A stretch of 64,000 bases of DNA. Origin: Paenibacillus_AQ nitricinens (GTDB lineage Bacteria; Bacillota; Bacilli; Paenibacillales; Paenibacillaceae). The translations under genes and the position numbers were made by a program. The stretch lies in assembly GCF_052056485.1 (NCBI RefSeq), contig NZ_CP183948.1, positions 3,348,001 to 3,412,000 of the forward strand, in the 5' to 3' direction. This document shows, one piece after another, positions 42,990 to 52,120 of the stretch. The stretch's first letter is position 1, and each line of letters starts with the position of its first letter. The notes beneath the pieces are model-generated. The model did not search any database and was not told the origin of the DNA. It saw only the letters and a list, made by a program, of their open reading frames with translations.

Positions 42990-43826
42990 TTAACGTAATT
43001 CACTTGGAGTCCGTTGTTTAATCTGTTTAAATACTCTGTTAAAGGTGCGGATATTAGTGAAACCGCATTCCAGCGCGATATCCAAAATGGTTTTGTCTGT
43101 GGTCAGCAGCAGCTGTTCTGCCTGGTTGACTCGGATGTTGCTAAGGTACGCAATATAGCTCATACCGGAAAGACTCTTGAAGAAGCGGGAGAAATAAAAG
43201 AGGCTCATATTGGCTTGCCGTGCAGCGTCAGCAAGTGTGATGGGATGCATGTAGTTGACGTCGAGGTATTCAAGAACACCTTGCATAATCTTCATGTTAG
43301 TGATGCGCCTTTTATCTTTCTGTGGATTAATCTTATCCGAAGGAACATGCCGTAAAATGAGTCCGCTCCACTCGTGCAAAAGGCCAATGATTACCTGTTC
43401 ATGATATTCCAGCTTCTGATTATATTCATTCATAAGTTCTTGCAGGATCAGAGAAAGACGGTTGTTGATACACACTTCTTCTTCTCGTGTAGCAATTCTT
43501 TTCTCTATAAATGGTGAAGTCAGTCTCACATTCAAAGGCCATCCTCCAGGAAAACCGATTAACGAAGGATTGAATATCACCATCATTATCTTGGAGCTGC
43601 TGTCTTTACTGTCATAGTAGTGGATGTCTCCGCTGCTGCATATAGCCATATCTCCCGCTTTCAAGATCCTCGTTTCGGAGTTAATTCCCATCCGAATTGA
43701 ACCTTCAAATACATAAACTATCTCAAGATCGTTATGCCAGTGGGCTAGAAAATCAATATCATTAGACATTATTACAGTGAAGGGGAAAGTGGAATGGTAA
43801 GTTCTATTTTCGTGAAAGGCTTTCAT
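42990..43826 (-). CDS. AraC-family regulator divergent from ThuA/Gfo genes
   Basis: The 278-residue protein has an N-terminal cupin (DFLAHWHNDLEIVYVFEGSIRMGI, AGDMAICSSGDIHYYDS) and a C-terminal double HTH (ITLADAARQANMSLFYFSRFFKS, ILDIALECGFTNIRTFNRVFKQ). GGAGATC precedes the ATG at normal spacing. It probably controls the divergent ThuA-like and Gfo/Idh/MocA genes, which handle a carbohydrate; the inducer is unknown. Confidence 0.9.
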   Translation of the reverse strand: MKAFHENRTYHSTFPFTVIMSNDIDFLAHWHNDLEIVYVFEGSIRMGINSETRILKAGDMAICSSGDIHYYDSKDSSSKIMMVIFNPSLIGFPGGWPLNVRLTSPFIEKRIATREEEVCINNRLSLILQELMNEYNQKLEYHEQVIIGLLHEWSGLILRHVPSDKINPQKDKRRITNMKIMQGVLEYLDVNYMHPITLADAARQANMSLFYFSRFFKSLSGMSYIAYLSNIRVNQAEQLLLTTDKTILDIALECGFTNIRTFNRVFKQIKQRTPSELR

Positions 43827-43993
43827 GAGATCTCCTGTTCATGCGGTTTAAATTTTAGGTTCACCAGTAAAACTTAGCAAAAAATGACCATTCCTACAAG
43901 TGAAATGGCGAGCACACCTCTCTGATCTGGATTACAATTTCATCAGATGGACAAAAGGTTGATTACATATGTAAAGGAAAAGGAGATTGCAGG

Positions 43994-44653
43994 ATGACGA
44001 AGAAAGCATTGATTGTAAAAGGTGGATGGGATGGGCATGAACCAAATGAAGTAGCTGCAATTTTTGCTGGTATTCTAGAGGCTGAGGGCTTTGAAGTTGA
44101 AGTGTCTGACACGTTGGAGAGCTTCAACAGTGCAGAAAAGCTTGCGGATTTAAGTCTTATTGTACCGGTATGGACCATGGGAGAAATCAGTAATGATCAG
44201 GTATCCTCGGTTCTGAAGGCAGTAGCTTCTGGAGTAGGAATTGCCGGTTGTCATGGAGGAATGTGCGACTCTTTCCGTAACAATACAGAGTGGCAATTTT
44301 TGACCGGGTCACAATGGGTAGCACATCCATTTAACGACGGGGTAGAGTACGAAGTTAATATCGTACATTCTGGCTCCAGTCCCATTGTGGAGGGCATCCA
44401 AGACTTCAAGGTAAAATCGGAACAATATTATTTACATGTAGATCCTGCAGTGGATGTCTTGGCAACGACTACCTTCGTAATGACTGAGGGCGAACATTCA
44501 GCAAATGGTGTCATCACGATGCCCGTTGTATATACGAAGAAATGGGGAAAAGGGAAGGTTTTCTATAATTCACTTGGACATCATGCAGATGTTTTCGATA
44601 TTCCGGAAGCCAAGGAACTGATGCGAAAAGGCTTTTTGTGGGCGGCTAACTAA
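43994..44653 (+). CDS. ThuA-domain protein
   Basis: The 219-residue protein has a class-I glutamine-amidotransferase-like fold: ALIVKGGWDGHEPNEVAAIFAGILEAEG, LIVPVWTMGEIS, VGIAGCHGGMCDSFRNNTEWQFLTGSQWVAHPF, and VVYTKKWGKGKVFYNSLGHHADVFD. The elbow Cys in AGCHGG is kept. ThuA-like proteins occur with Gfo/Idh/MocA dehydrogenases in pathways that oxidise glycosides at C3 (thuA/thuB in rhizobia). It is 12 bases or so before such a dehydrogenase, matching that pairing. Its own chemistry is not established. AAAAGGAG precedes the ATG. Confidence 0.88.
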   Translation: MTKKALIVKGGWDGHEPNEVAAIFAGILEAEGFEVEVSDTLESFNSAEKLADLSLIVPVWTMGEISNDQVSSVLKAVASGVGIAGCHGGMCDSFRNNTEWQFLTGSQWVAHPFNDGVEYEVNIVHSGSSPIVEGIQDFKVKSEQYYLHVDPAVDVLATTTFVMTEGEHSANGVITMPVVYTKKWGKGKVFYNSLGHHADVFDIPEAKELMRKGFLWAAN

Positions 44654-44677
44654 AACTGAGATAAGGTGGGAACGATC

Positions 44678-45781
44678 TTGCGCAAAGTGAAGGTAGGTAT
44701 AGTCGGCTGTGGCAACATCAGCAGCATTTATTTTGAGAATTTGAACGGGACTTTCGTTAACACTGAGGTTTATGCTTGTTCCGACCTGGATAAAGGTCGT
44801 GCAGAGCAAGCGGCGGAGAAATATGGTGTTCCACATGTATGGACGACAGAACAATTACTTAATTCGGAAGATATTGAAATCGTCGTTAATCTAACAACGC
44901 CTAATTTTCATTTTGACGTATGCAAGCAAGCCTTGCTAGCTGGCAAGCATGTGTATGTGGAGAAGCCCTTATCCCTTTCCCTGGAAAATGGTACCGAGCT
45001 AGTTCGTCTGGCGAAGGAAAAGAACCTGTTCCTTGGCTGCGCCCCAGATACTTTCCTTGGAGGTGGTCTGCAAACCTGCAGTAAGCTGATAGCGGATGGT
45101 TATATCGGGGAGCCGGTGGCAGCAACTGCCTTTATGCTTTGTCACGGACATGAAAGCTGGCATCCTGATCCGGAATTTTATTATAAATCCGGTGGAGGAC
45201 CCATGTTTGACATGGGACCCTACTATCTAACCGCGTTAGTATCTTTGCTAGGCCCAGCTAAAACAGTTTGCGGCATCACTAAAACCTCGTTTGCTCATAG
45301 AACGATCACGAGCGACAAAAAGTTTGGCAAAGTCATTGATGTAGAGGTGCCCACACATGTTGCTGGAACGATTCAGTTTGAGAGTGGTGCTGTGGCAACC
45401 ATGATTACCAGCTTTGATGTTTGGCACAGTACTTTGCCGAGGATCGAAATCTACGGCTCGCAAGGAACCTTGATCGTACCGGACCCTAACAACTTTGGAG
45501 GGCCAATCCTTTTACGCCCGGCACACAGCTCGGAATTCCAAGAGATCCCACTTATCTACAATTATACAGATAATAGTAGAGGCATAGGAGTAGCAGATAT
45601 GGCACACTGCATAGACACGGGGGAAAATCCTCGTGCAAACGGAGAACTCGCGAATCACGTACTTGAGATCATGCATGCATTCCATACAAGTTCTGACTCT
45701 AAGCAATATGCTCAGCTGGTAACCAGCTGCGAGCAGCCCAAGCCATTGCCGCTGGGCTTAGTCAAAGGGTATTTAGATTAG
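44678..45781 (+). CDS. Gfo/Idh/MocA-family oxidoreductase
   Basis: AAGGTGGG (44663-44670) lies seven bases before the TTG at 44678; a GTG at 44666 is an in-frame alternative. The 367-residue enzyme has the Rossmann start VKVGIVGCGNISSIYFENL, HVYVEKPLSLSLENGTELV with the EKP lysine, and GGGPMFDMGPYYLTALVSLLGPA with the catalytic Asp-Gly-x-x-Tyr region. It has a tyrosine where the 22795 paralogue has histidine (DMGPYY versus DIGVHV), a feature of the subgroup acting on glycosides. It is the second gene of the ThuA operon, with a terminator after it. Confidence 0.9.
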   Translation: MRKVKVGIVGCGNISSIYFENLNGTFVNTEVYACSDLDKGRAEQAAEKYGVPHVWTTEQLLNSEDIEIVVNLTTPNFHFDVCKQALLAGKHVYVEKPLSLSLENGTELVRLAKEKNLFLGCAPDTFLGGGLQTCSKLIADGYIGEPVAATAFMLCHGHESWHPDPEFYYKSGGGPMFDMGPYYLTALVSLLGPAKTVCGITKTSFAHRTITSDKKFGKVIDVEVPTHVAGTIQFESGAVATMITSFDVWHSTLPRIEIYGSQGTLIVPDPNNFGGPILLRPAHSSEFQEIPLIYNYTDNSRGIGVADMAHCIDTGENPRANGELANHVLEIMHAFHTSSDSKQYAQLVTSCEQPKPLPLGLVKGYLD

Positions 45782-45830
45782 TAAATTCCCAGAGCAAATG
45801 CTAAGTGTACGCTGCAGATAATCAGCTTTC

Positions 45831-45871
45831 AAAAAGGGTAGAAGACAGATCTATAAGTCTTCTACCTTTTT
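45831..45871 (+). terminator. Intrinsic terminator after the ThuA/Gfo operon
   Basis: GGTAGAAGAC pairs with GTCTTCTACC, extended by A5 / T5 arms with one unpaired G; a T5 tail follows. Confidence 0.8.
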
Positions 45872-46018
45872 GGTAATCAGTAACGGGTGGAACAATACAA
45901 CGTTCGAGTACTGACGCAAAAAGTCATTATTAACAGTAAACTTGATTTCATGGGTTTATATGATAGGATTTTGGAGGAGGCAAGGGCTCTACTAAGATTT
46001 ATGAATAGGAGGTTAGGT

Positions 46019-48478
46019 ATGCAAGAAAATACATTGATAGCCTCGGATTTTAGGTTTTCAATTAACCTCCCTGAAGACGCTATCGCTTCCTGGCATCAAG
46101 AACTTGAGGTAATGTATATATTGCAGGGAACTGGGGTCCTACAGCTGGATGACAATCAGTTTACCTATGAAGTTCGGCAGGATGACATTATTGTGTTGAA
46201 TAGCTACCAACTGCACGCTTTAAATATGCTAGGTTCGGGCAAGGCGCTGTCGCTGTTTATCTCGCCCGCATTTTTGGCAGCTTTTTGTCCTGAGATTGAA
46301 AGTATATTTATAGAGTGTAAGTCTTTTCTATACTCTAAGGACGAACAAGATCGCTTTAATGTAGTCCGAAGTGAGTTCGCCAGTGTATTCCAGGCCTATT
46401 ACAAAAACGAATCTCGTTTACCTATACTAATGCGTAGTCGTGTAGGTGTATTGCTAAACAGTCTAGTACATACTTTTCTTGAGCAGAGCAAGCAAAAGGA
46501 TCCCGCCAAATCCTCAAGTAAGGAAAGATTGCGCAAAGCAACCGACTTTCTCCACCGGCATTATCGAGAAAATATCACTCTGAGTGGTCTGGCTTCTACT
46601 ATCTATTTAAGTAGCTCCTACCTATCTCATTTATTTCAGAAACAACTTGGCCTTACCTTTACTGCCTACCTTACGAATGTCAGATTGAGTCAGGCGGTGG
46701 CACTTCTTCCTAGTGAAAGAACGATCACGGACATCGCCTCAGAAGTTGGGTTTCCAAGTACCAACGCTTTGATCGACGCCTTCAAACGGCGCTTTGGTGT
46801 TACACCAGGGCAATACCGTATAGTAAATGAACATGATGCGACAGATCCAAAGGATAACGATATGATTTCAGCGGAATTTTCGACTGATTTCACTTCACTA
46901 ATGCAGCATTTGCATCACAACGACCACTCCATTGTCCAACCCCAGGTCAACGAGGGATATGATCTTCATGTGGACACTAACCGTAAGATTCGGACACTGA
47001 GTCATAACTGGCGGACGTTGATTAATGCAGGATACGCCAAGGATCTGTTGAATGGCGCGGTACAGGCACAAATACGAAAGCTGCAAAATGAGATTGGCTT
47101 TCGCTATATGCGTTGCAAAGGTCTGTTAGACGATGACATGATGCTGTTTGTCAGGAAAATGTCTGGTAGCGCAGATTATAACTTTGTTTATGTAGATGAA
47201 GTACTGGACTTCATGCTTTCAGTGGAGTTATTGCCTTATGTGGAATTTAGTTATATGCCCTCTGCATTAGCGAGGGAAGCCGTGTTTCCATTTAAGAGAC
47301 CAAGTATCCTATCTATGCCTGAGCATCTAGACGAATGGCTCGCCCTTGTGACTTCCCTTGTTAGGCATTTCATTGATCGGTATGGAATTGAGTCCGTGCG
47401 GGAATGGAGGCTTGCTCCCTTCGTGAGTCCAGAGTTTTCTGGATATGGTGTGTTTACCATGGAAGAATACTGGGTGCTTTACCGAGAAACCAGCCTCGCC
47501 ATCCGCGCAATCGATCCGCAACTACATATTGTTGGTCCAGGAAGCAATATTGATGCAACTGATTTTATCAGTGAATTTCTAGTGTCTTGCAGTAAGGGGA
47601 ATTGTATGCCCGACTCTCTGGCTCTACGTGCTTATCACAGCATATTACCGGGTCAGGAAGATACTGGTCTTCAGCTCATGGCAGAGGATGAAGCTTTTCC
47701 ACTTGCGGTAAGTGGTGATGAACAGTTTTTGAAACACTCCTTACATAAGGTCAAAAAACTGTTGCGTCAACGTGGTTTCGCTTGTCTGCCCGTGATTCTT
47801 GATGAGTGGAGTAATAACATATGGCAGCGTGATTTGTGTAATGATACTTCCTATAAATCTGCTTTTCTTTTCAAAAATATCCTGGAGAATTACGACCACT
47901 TTGAGGCTATGGGATACTGGTCGCTCAGTGACCATATGGAGGAGATTATTCCTTCGTCGGATCTTTTTCATGGCGGGTTTGGTTTATTCACTCGCGGAGG
48001 TTTGCCCAAAAGCTGTTATCGGGCACTGCAATTGTTACGTTATGCAGGAAGCGGTCTGATAGCTGAAGGTGACGGGTATTTTATAACTTCCTCAAAAGGT
48101 GAAATACAGATATTTCTATATAATTATTGTCATTATGATACTCTATATCGCTACCGTCATACTACTCACTTGACTCAATCCGAACGTTATAATGTGTTCA
48201 ATATACGTAATACCCGTCAGTATCACATTCGTCTAGACGGCTTAACGTCGGGTGTTTATACAGAGCGAAGGTATTCGGTAGGTCCAGCTGGGGGAAGCGC
48301 CTTTGATGAATGGTTGAATATGGGGGCACCTAAGGACATGTGTCCAGAAGAATGGTCTTATCTTGAAGGTCGGTCCATGCCGTTATTTCAAATGCGTTCG
48401 CTGCAAGTGACAGCAAATTTTGTGGTAAATGCTGTTGTACAACCACACGAGGTACAGGTGATTAGATTAACTCGTTAA
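46019..48478 (+). CDS. AraC regulator fused to degenerate GH39 beta-xylosidase-like domain
   Basis: The frame opens at a GTG at 45887, but AGGAGG at 46007-46012 fits the ATG at 46019, giving 819 residues. Residues 1-150 are a cupin (SWHQELEVMYILQGTGVLQL). About 165-268 are a double HTH (ITLSGLASTIYLSSSYLSHLF, ITDIASEVGFPSTNALIDAF). About 315-819 align through nearly all landmarks with GH39: GFRYMRCKGLLDDDMM, YNFVYVDEVLDFMLS, HFIDRYGIESVREW, then ILDEWSNN (nucleophile E596 kept), GYWSLSDHMEE and FHGGFGLFT. The acid/base NEPN after the EVW-type strand reads APFVSPE (about 465-471), so that glutamate is missing. The tail is probably a sugar-sensing pseudo-enzyme, controlling the hydrolase cluster downstream. 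Confidence 0.88.
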   Translation: MQENTLIASDFRFSINLPEDAIASWHQELEVMYILQGTGVLQLDDNQFTYEVRQDDIIVLNSYQLHALNMLGSGKALSLFISPAFLAAFCPEIESIFIECKSFLYSKDEQDRFNVVRSEFASVFQAYYKNESRLPILMRSRVGVLLNSLVHTFLEQSKQKDPAKSSSKERLRKATDFLHRHYRENITLSGLASTIYLSSSYLSHLFQKQLGLTFTAYLTNVRLSQAVALLPSERTITDIASEVGFPSTNALIDAFKRRFGVTPGQYRIVNEHDATDPKDNDMISAEFSTDFTSLMQHLHHNDHSIVQPQVNEGYDLHVDTNRKIRTLSHNWRTLINAGYAKDLLNGAVQAQIRKLQNEIGFRYMRCKGLLDDDMMLFVRKMSGSADYNFVYVDEVLDFMLSVELLPYVEFSYMPSALAREAVFPFKRPSILSMPEHLDEWLALVTSLVRHFIDRYGIESVREWRLAPFVSPEFSGYGVFTMEEYWVLYRETSLAIRAIDPQLHIVGPGSNIDATDFISEFLVSCSKGNCMPDSLALRAYHSILPGQEDTGLQLMAEDEAFPLAVSGDEQFLKHSLHKVKKLLRQRGFACLPVILDEWSNNIWQRDLCNDTSYKSAFLFKNILENYDHFEAMGYWSLSDHMEEIIPSSDLFHGGFGLFTRGGLPKSCYRALQLLRYAGSGLIAEGDGYFITSSKGEIQIFLYNYCHYDTLYRYRHTTHLTQSERYNVFNIRNTRQYHIRLDGLTSGVYTERRYSVGPAGGSAFDEWLNMGAPKDMCPEEWSYLEGRSMPLFQMRSLQVTANFVVNAVVQPHEVQVIRLTR

Positions 48479-48491
48479 ATAAAAATAATAT

Positions 48492-48523
48492 AACAAGGAT
48501 GACATTAGTGTCGTCCTTGTTTG
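48492..48523 (+). terminator. Intrinsic terminator after the AraC-GH39 gene
   Basis: AACAAGGATGAC pairs with GTCGTCCTTGTT (one G-T pair), loop ATTAGT, then T-rich sequence. Confidence 0.8.
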
Positions 48524-48551
48524 TATTGTAATTTTTCTCTCGATATCAGAT

Positions 48552-48566
48552 TTGAAATCGCTTTCG
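48552..48566 (+). promoter_or_regulatory. Probable CcpA cre site
   Basis: TTGAAATCGCTTTCG matches 14 of 15 positions of the catabolite-response consensus. It lies about 280 bases before the GH2 gene, in the 370-base gap after the AraC-GH39 gene. Glycan-degrading genes are commonly under carbon catabolite repression, which fits. Confidence 0.5.
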
Positions 48567-48572
48567 CTAATA

Positions 48573-48748
48573 ATGATAAAAGAAGGACTGGATATCCTGA
48601 TTAAACCTATTCCTGAAACCGATAAGCCTGGCGTGAAAAATATCCAAAAAAGTGCAGCTCAAATGCGCAAGATGTTGGAGGCGGTTTCGTAGCAGGAGCC
48701 TCCGAGGTAGTAGAGGACATGTGCAAGCTTGTGTTGGAGAATGTGTAA
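48573..48748 (+). pseudogene. Short coding remnant in the gap before the GH2 gene
   Basis: One frame from an ATG at 48573 gives a 39-codon ORF (MIKEGLDILIKPIPETDKPG, then VKNIQKSAAQMRKMLEAVS) ending at 48692. From 48626 to 48748 the +2 frame is also open and ends with GGGFVAGASEVVEDMCKLVL. Both look more protein-like than random sequence, so this may be the frameshifted C-terminal remnant of a lost gene. I do not recognise the family. The rest of the gap (48749-48848) holds only the GH2 upstream region. Confidence 0.25.
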
Positions 48749-48848
48749 ATAACCCCTCTACTGAATTATCTGGTTTAATATGCTAATCTTTATATAGTAG
48801 AGCATTATACTGCTAGAGTTCAGTGATTACCATAATAGGAGTGATATT

Positions 48849-51653
48849 TTGCAGACAAAGATCAACCTTGAAGGCGAATGGAAGTTGCAATTGGACAAGA
48901 CTAAACAGGGACTAACCTTGCCTTTTACAGATGCTATCACACTGCCGGGAACAACGTCATACGCACGTAAAGGACCAAAGAACGAGGAAGTTTTAGTAAG
49001 CGCTCTAACGGATGAATATCTGTTTGAAGGGCAAGTCTGGTTCGCAAGAGAAGTATTCATTCCGGATGAGCTGGCCGGTAAGGCCTGCTATCTATTTTTG
49101 GAACGGACGAGACTTACGACGCTTTGGCTCGACAATACGGAGATCGGTAGCCGTAACAGTCTGAATACCCCGCATATATATGAATTGCCGAAGCTACAAG
49201 CTGGAATTCATACAATTACTGTCCGTGTGGGCAATACCGATTACCCAACCAAAGGCGGACATTTGACTTCACAGGATACCCAGACCAACTGGAATGGGAT
49301 TACCGGTCGTATGGAGCTTCAGTTCTATGGGGAATCGCAGCTTACTAATATCCGACTGGTGTCGAATCTGGCTGCACGTACGGTTCGTATTACAGCAACC
49401 TTGGACAGCAACAGTGAAACTACGCTTGCGGTGTCTGCCCAAAGCTTCAATAGTGAAGAGACACACGCGGTGGACGAGCGTGAGTTTCCTGTTTCACCGG
49501 GGCTTTTTTCCGTCGATTATGTGCTAGGCCAAAACGCGTTGCTCTGGAGTGAAGGCGCTCCCAATCTTTATAATATAACCCTTGTTTTGAAAGACAGGGA
49601 TGGACATATCACTGACCAACAGGAGCTCAGCTTTGGTTTGAAGGAATTTCGAGCGGAGGGTGACAAGTTTACAATCAACGGAGAGAAAACCTTTCTCCGC
49701 GGCAAACATGACGGCCTGATCTTCCCGCTCACCGGCTATGCCCCAACTGATGTCGAGGAATGGGTAAGAATCCTTGGCATTTCCAAGTCCTACGGTATCA
49801 ATCATTATCGCTTCCACACCTGCTGTCCACCGGAGGCTGCATTTACCGCTGCAGATATGCTTGGGATCTATATGCAACCAGAACTTCCATTCTGGGGTAC
49901 AATCACGGAAGAAACGGATGAGGGCCATAATCAGGCCGAACAGGATTATCTGATCAACGAGGGTTATGCCATTCTCCAGGCTTTCGGCAACCATCCTTCC
50001 TTTGTGATGATGTCCCTTGGTAATGAGCTATGGGGCAGTAAAGCTAAAATTGATTCTTTCCTGAAGGCATATAAAGCGTTCGATAATCGGATTCTCTATA
50101 CACAGGGCTCCAATAACCACCAATGGGTACCGGAAATTCTGGAACATGACGATTTCTTCAGCGGTGTGCGCTTCTCCAGAGAACGACTCTTCAGAGGTTC
50201 TTATGCAATGTGTGATGCACCACTAGGACATGTACAGACTGCGTTGCCGAGTACAATGAAGGATTATGATGATCAAATTGTACCCTTGGATCTCTTGAAT
50301 GGAGAGAAGATGGAAGATACAGCTGGCGGTGAGATCCAGATTCAGTATGGTACCGAAGCCAAGACCGTGAAGGCAGATGAGGCTTCCGGAGAATGGATAC
50401 CGCACATTCCTGTTGTCTCGCATGAGATTGGACAATACGCAACCTATCCAAATTTTGAAGAGATCGAAAAATATAATGGACCACTCAAGGCCGAGAATTT
50501 CAAAATTTTCCGTGAACGCTTAGAAAGTAAGGGACTGGGGCATTTAGCCGCTAAATACTTCGAATGCTCAGGGCAGCTGGCCGTAGCTTGTTACAAAGAG
50601 GAACTCGAGGCGGCATTCCGCTCCCGGCGGCTTGCCGGCTTCCAGCTCCTAGATCTCCAGGATTTCAGCGGTCAGGGAACAGCATTAGTAGGTGTCCTCG
50701 ACGCCTTTATGGATTCCAAAGGAATGATTAGCCCTGAGGAATGGCGAACCTTCTGTAATGATGCCGTTCTGCTGGCGAGATTTCCTAAGTATAACTATGT
50801 CTCCGGTGAACCGTTCGATGCTCATATAGAGCTAAGCTGCTTCCGCAGCGGTTTGCCAGATACACTTGAATTACGTTGGGAACTGACTGTGGATAACGGT
50901 ATTTTGGCAGAAGGGACAACCGAGGTGAACGTTCCTGCAGGAAGGAATTACATCGATATCTGTGATTTGGAGATAACGCTGCCTGTAGTTGACCGGATGA
51001 GTACAATCGTATTGTCTCTCTCGATACAGGGGACAGATATTCGTAAGAGCTACGATCTATGGATCTACCCAGAAAAGAGCGGCAATATGCTGGAAGGCAT
51101 CCATGTATTCGACAAGCTGTCTAGTGATGCGCTTGCACTGCTGGAGCAAGGTGAGAGCGTGCTGCTGATGCCGAAACCGGAAACTCTCCTAAATGCTGTC
51201 GAGGGTTATTACTGCACAGATTTCTGGTGTTACCCAATGTTCCGCTCTATCTCAGAGAGCATGAACCGGCCAGTTCCTGTGGGTACCATGGGGCTCTTAA
51301 TTGATAACAGCCATCCTGTATTCCACGAGTTCCCTAGCGAGGAGTATTCAACATATCCATGGTGGAATATCGTTCAGCACTCAAAATCCTTTATCATGGA
51401 TGAAGCTGATCGCAGTTGGAATCCCGTGGTGCAGACCATCGACAATTTTGAAAGAAATCATAAGCTTAGTTTCCTCGTGGAATGCAGCGTAGGAGCAGGC
51501 AACTTACTAGTGTGCGCTTTAGATGCAGACAAGGTAAGCGATTCGCCTGAAGGAAGACAGTTCTTATCAAGTCTTGCGGGTTACATCAAATCCGCAGCGT
51601 TCAAACCACAATACAAAGCAACTGTGAATGAGCTTCTTGAGTTGATCAAGTAG
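48849..51653 (+). CDS. Glycoside hydrolase family 2-type enzyme
   Basis: The TTG start follows AGGAGTG by seven bases. The 934-residue protein has a GH2 layout: an N-terminal sugar-binding jelly roll (about 1-170; YLFEGQVWFAREVFIPDEL, TLWLDNTEIG), an Ig-like domain (about 175-275), and a TIM barrel from about 285 with FLRGKHDGLIFP, YGINHYRFHTCCPP, the acid/base motif SLGNELWG (E393) and a nucleophile candidate in VVSHEIGQY (E526). A C-terminal 300 residues look like further beta domains. FLRGKHDGLIF replaces the more common LRG-x-NRH of beta-galactosidases, so substrate specificity differs. There is no signal peptide, so it acts inside the cell on imported oligosaccharides. Confidence 0.88.
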   Translation: MQTKINLEGEWKLQLDKTKQGLTLPFTDAITLPGTTSYARKGPKNEEVLVSALTDEYLFEGQVWFAREVFIPDELAGKACYLFLERTRLTTLWLDNTEIGSRNSLNTPHIYELPKLQAGIHTITVRVGNTDYPTKGGHLTSQDTQTNWNGITGRMELQFYGESQLTNIRLVSNLAARTVRITATLDSNSETTLAVSAQSFNSEETHAVDEREFPVSPGLFSVDYVLGQNALLWSEGAPNLYNITLVLKDRDGHITDQQELSFGLKEFRAEGDKFTINGEKTFLRGKHDGLIFPLTGYAPTDVEEWVRILGISKSYGINHYRFHTCCPPEAAFTAADMLGIYMQPELPFWGTITEETDEGHNQAEQDYLINEGYAILQAFGNHPSFVMMSLGNELWGSKAKIDSFLKAYKAFDNRILYTQGSNNHQWVPEILEHDDFFSGVRFSRERLFRGSYAMCDAPLGHVQTALPSTMKDYDDQIVPLDLLNGEKMEDTAGGEIQIQYGTEAKTVKADEASGEWIPHIPVVSHEIGQYATYPNFEEIEKYNGPLKAENFKIFRERLESKGLGHLAAKYFECSGQLAVACYKEELEAAFRSRRLAGFQLLDLQDFSGQGTALVGVLDAFMDSKGMISPEEWRTFCNDAVLLARFPKYNYVSGEPFDAHIELSCFRSGLPDTLELRWELTVDNGILAEGTTEVNVPAGRNYIDICDLEITLPVVDRMSTIVLSLSIQGTDIRKSYDLWIYPEKSGNMLEGIHVFDKLSSDALALLEQGESVLLMPKPETLLNAVEGYYCTDFWCYPMFRSISESMNRPVPVGTMGLLIDNSHPVFHEFPSEEYSTYPWWNIVQHSKSFIMDEADRSWNPVVQTIDNFERNHKLSFLVECSVGAGNLLVCALDADKVSDSPEGRQFLSSLAGYIKSAAFKPQYKATVNELLELIK

Positions 51654-51743
51654 GGGATTGCTAAGGGCTCCTCATTGTATTTCACATGGGTGAACATAAC
51701 AGAAGGACTATGCTTCTGTAAGTAAGATGGGCTGTTTAACAGC

Positions 51744-51788
51744 AGAGCAGCGATTCTCTATGTAACAAGAGAATCGCTGCTCTTTTTG
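51744..51788 (+). terminator. Strong intrinsic terminator after the first GH2 gene
   Basis: Perfect 16-bp stem, AGAGCAGCGATTCTCT and its reverse complement, 8-base loop, T5 tail. Confidence 0.92.
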
Positions 51789-51950
51789 CTAGATAAGGGG
51801 CAGACTTTAACTTCACAGTATAATCATCTTCTAAGATTTGGAGAGTTTCGGACCCAGAAGAAGCTAATTTCCAAAATTCAGCCTTTTTCGCGTTCTACAA
51901 ATAGTTTTTATCTAGAATGGTTGTTTGTACTTAGCTGCAACTGAGCAGAT

Positions 51951-52007
51951 TAACAAACGATTTCACAGGGTTAGGGGCCTTCGAAAATGATAACCCGATG
52001 CTATCAT
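51951..52007 (+). promoter_or_regulatory. Promoter module for the GH2/hydrolase operon (copy A)
   Basis: A cre-like TAACAAACGATTTCA (51951-51965) is followed by GGGTTA (51968-51973), CTTCGA (51979-51984), a 17-base spacer and TATCAT (52002-52007), a plausible -10. The same elements with the same spacing occur at 57014-57070. Aligned without gaps, 42 of 61 bases match, with the match concentrated in the first 24. A second cre-like TTGTAAGCGCATTAA lies downstream at about 52034. The remainder of the 467-base gap (51654-52120) holds only the terminator at 51744 and unremarkable sequence. Confidence 0.65.
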
Positions 52008-52120
52008 TGATAATGAAGCTGGATGAATAGAATTGTAAGCGCATTAACCGATGGCGCCAGAGCCGTTCTTAATCATGAACAGCGCCAAATTATGCAGGAT
52101 TTGGGGGAACGGGAGAAGAC

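Noticed and set aside
45887..46018. GTG at 45887 as the start of the AraC-GH39 gene
   Set aside because: No ribosome site there; AGGAGG at 46007 fits the ATG at 46019, where the cupin-type N-terminus begins.
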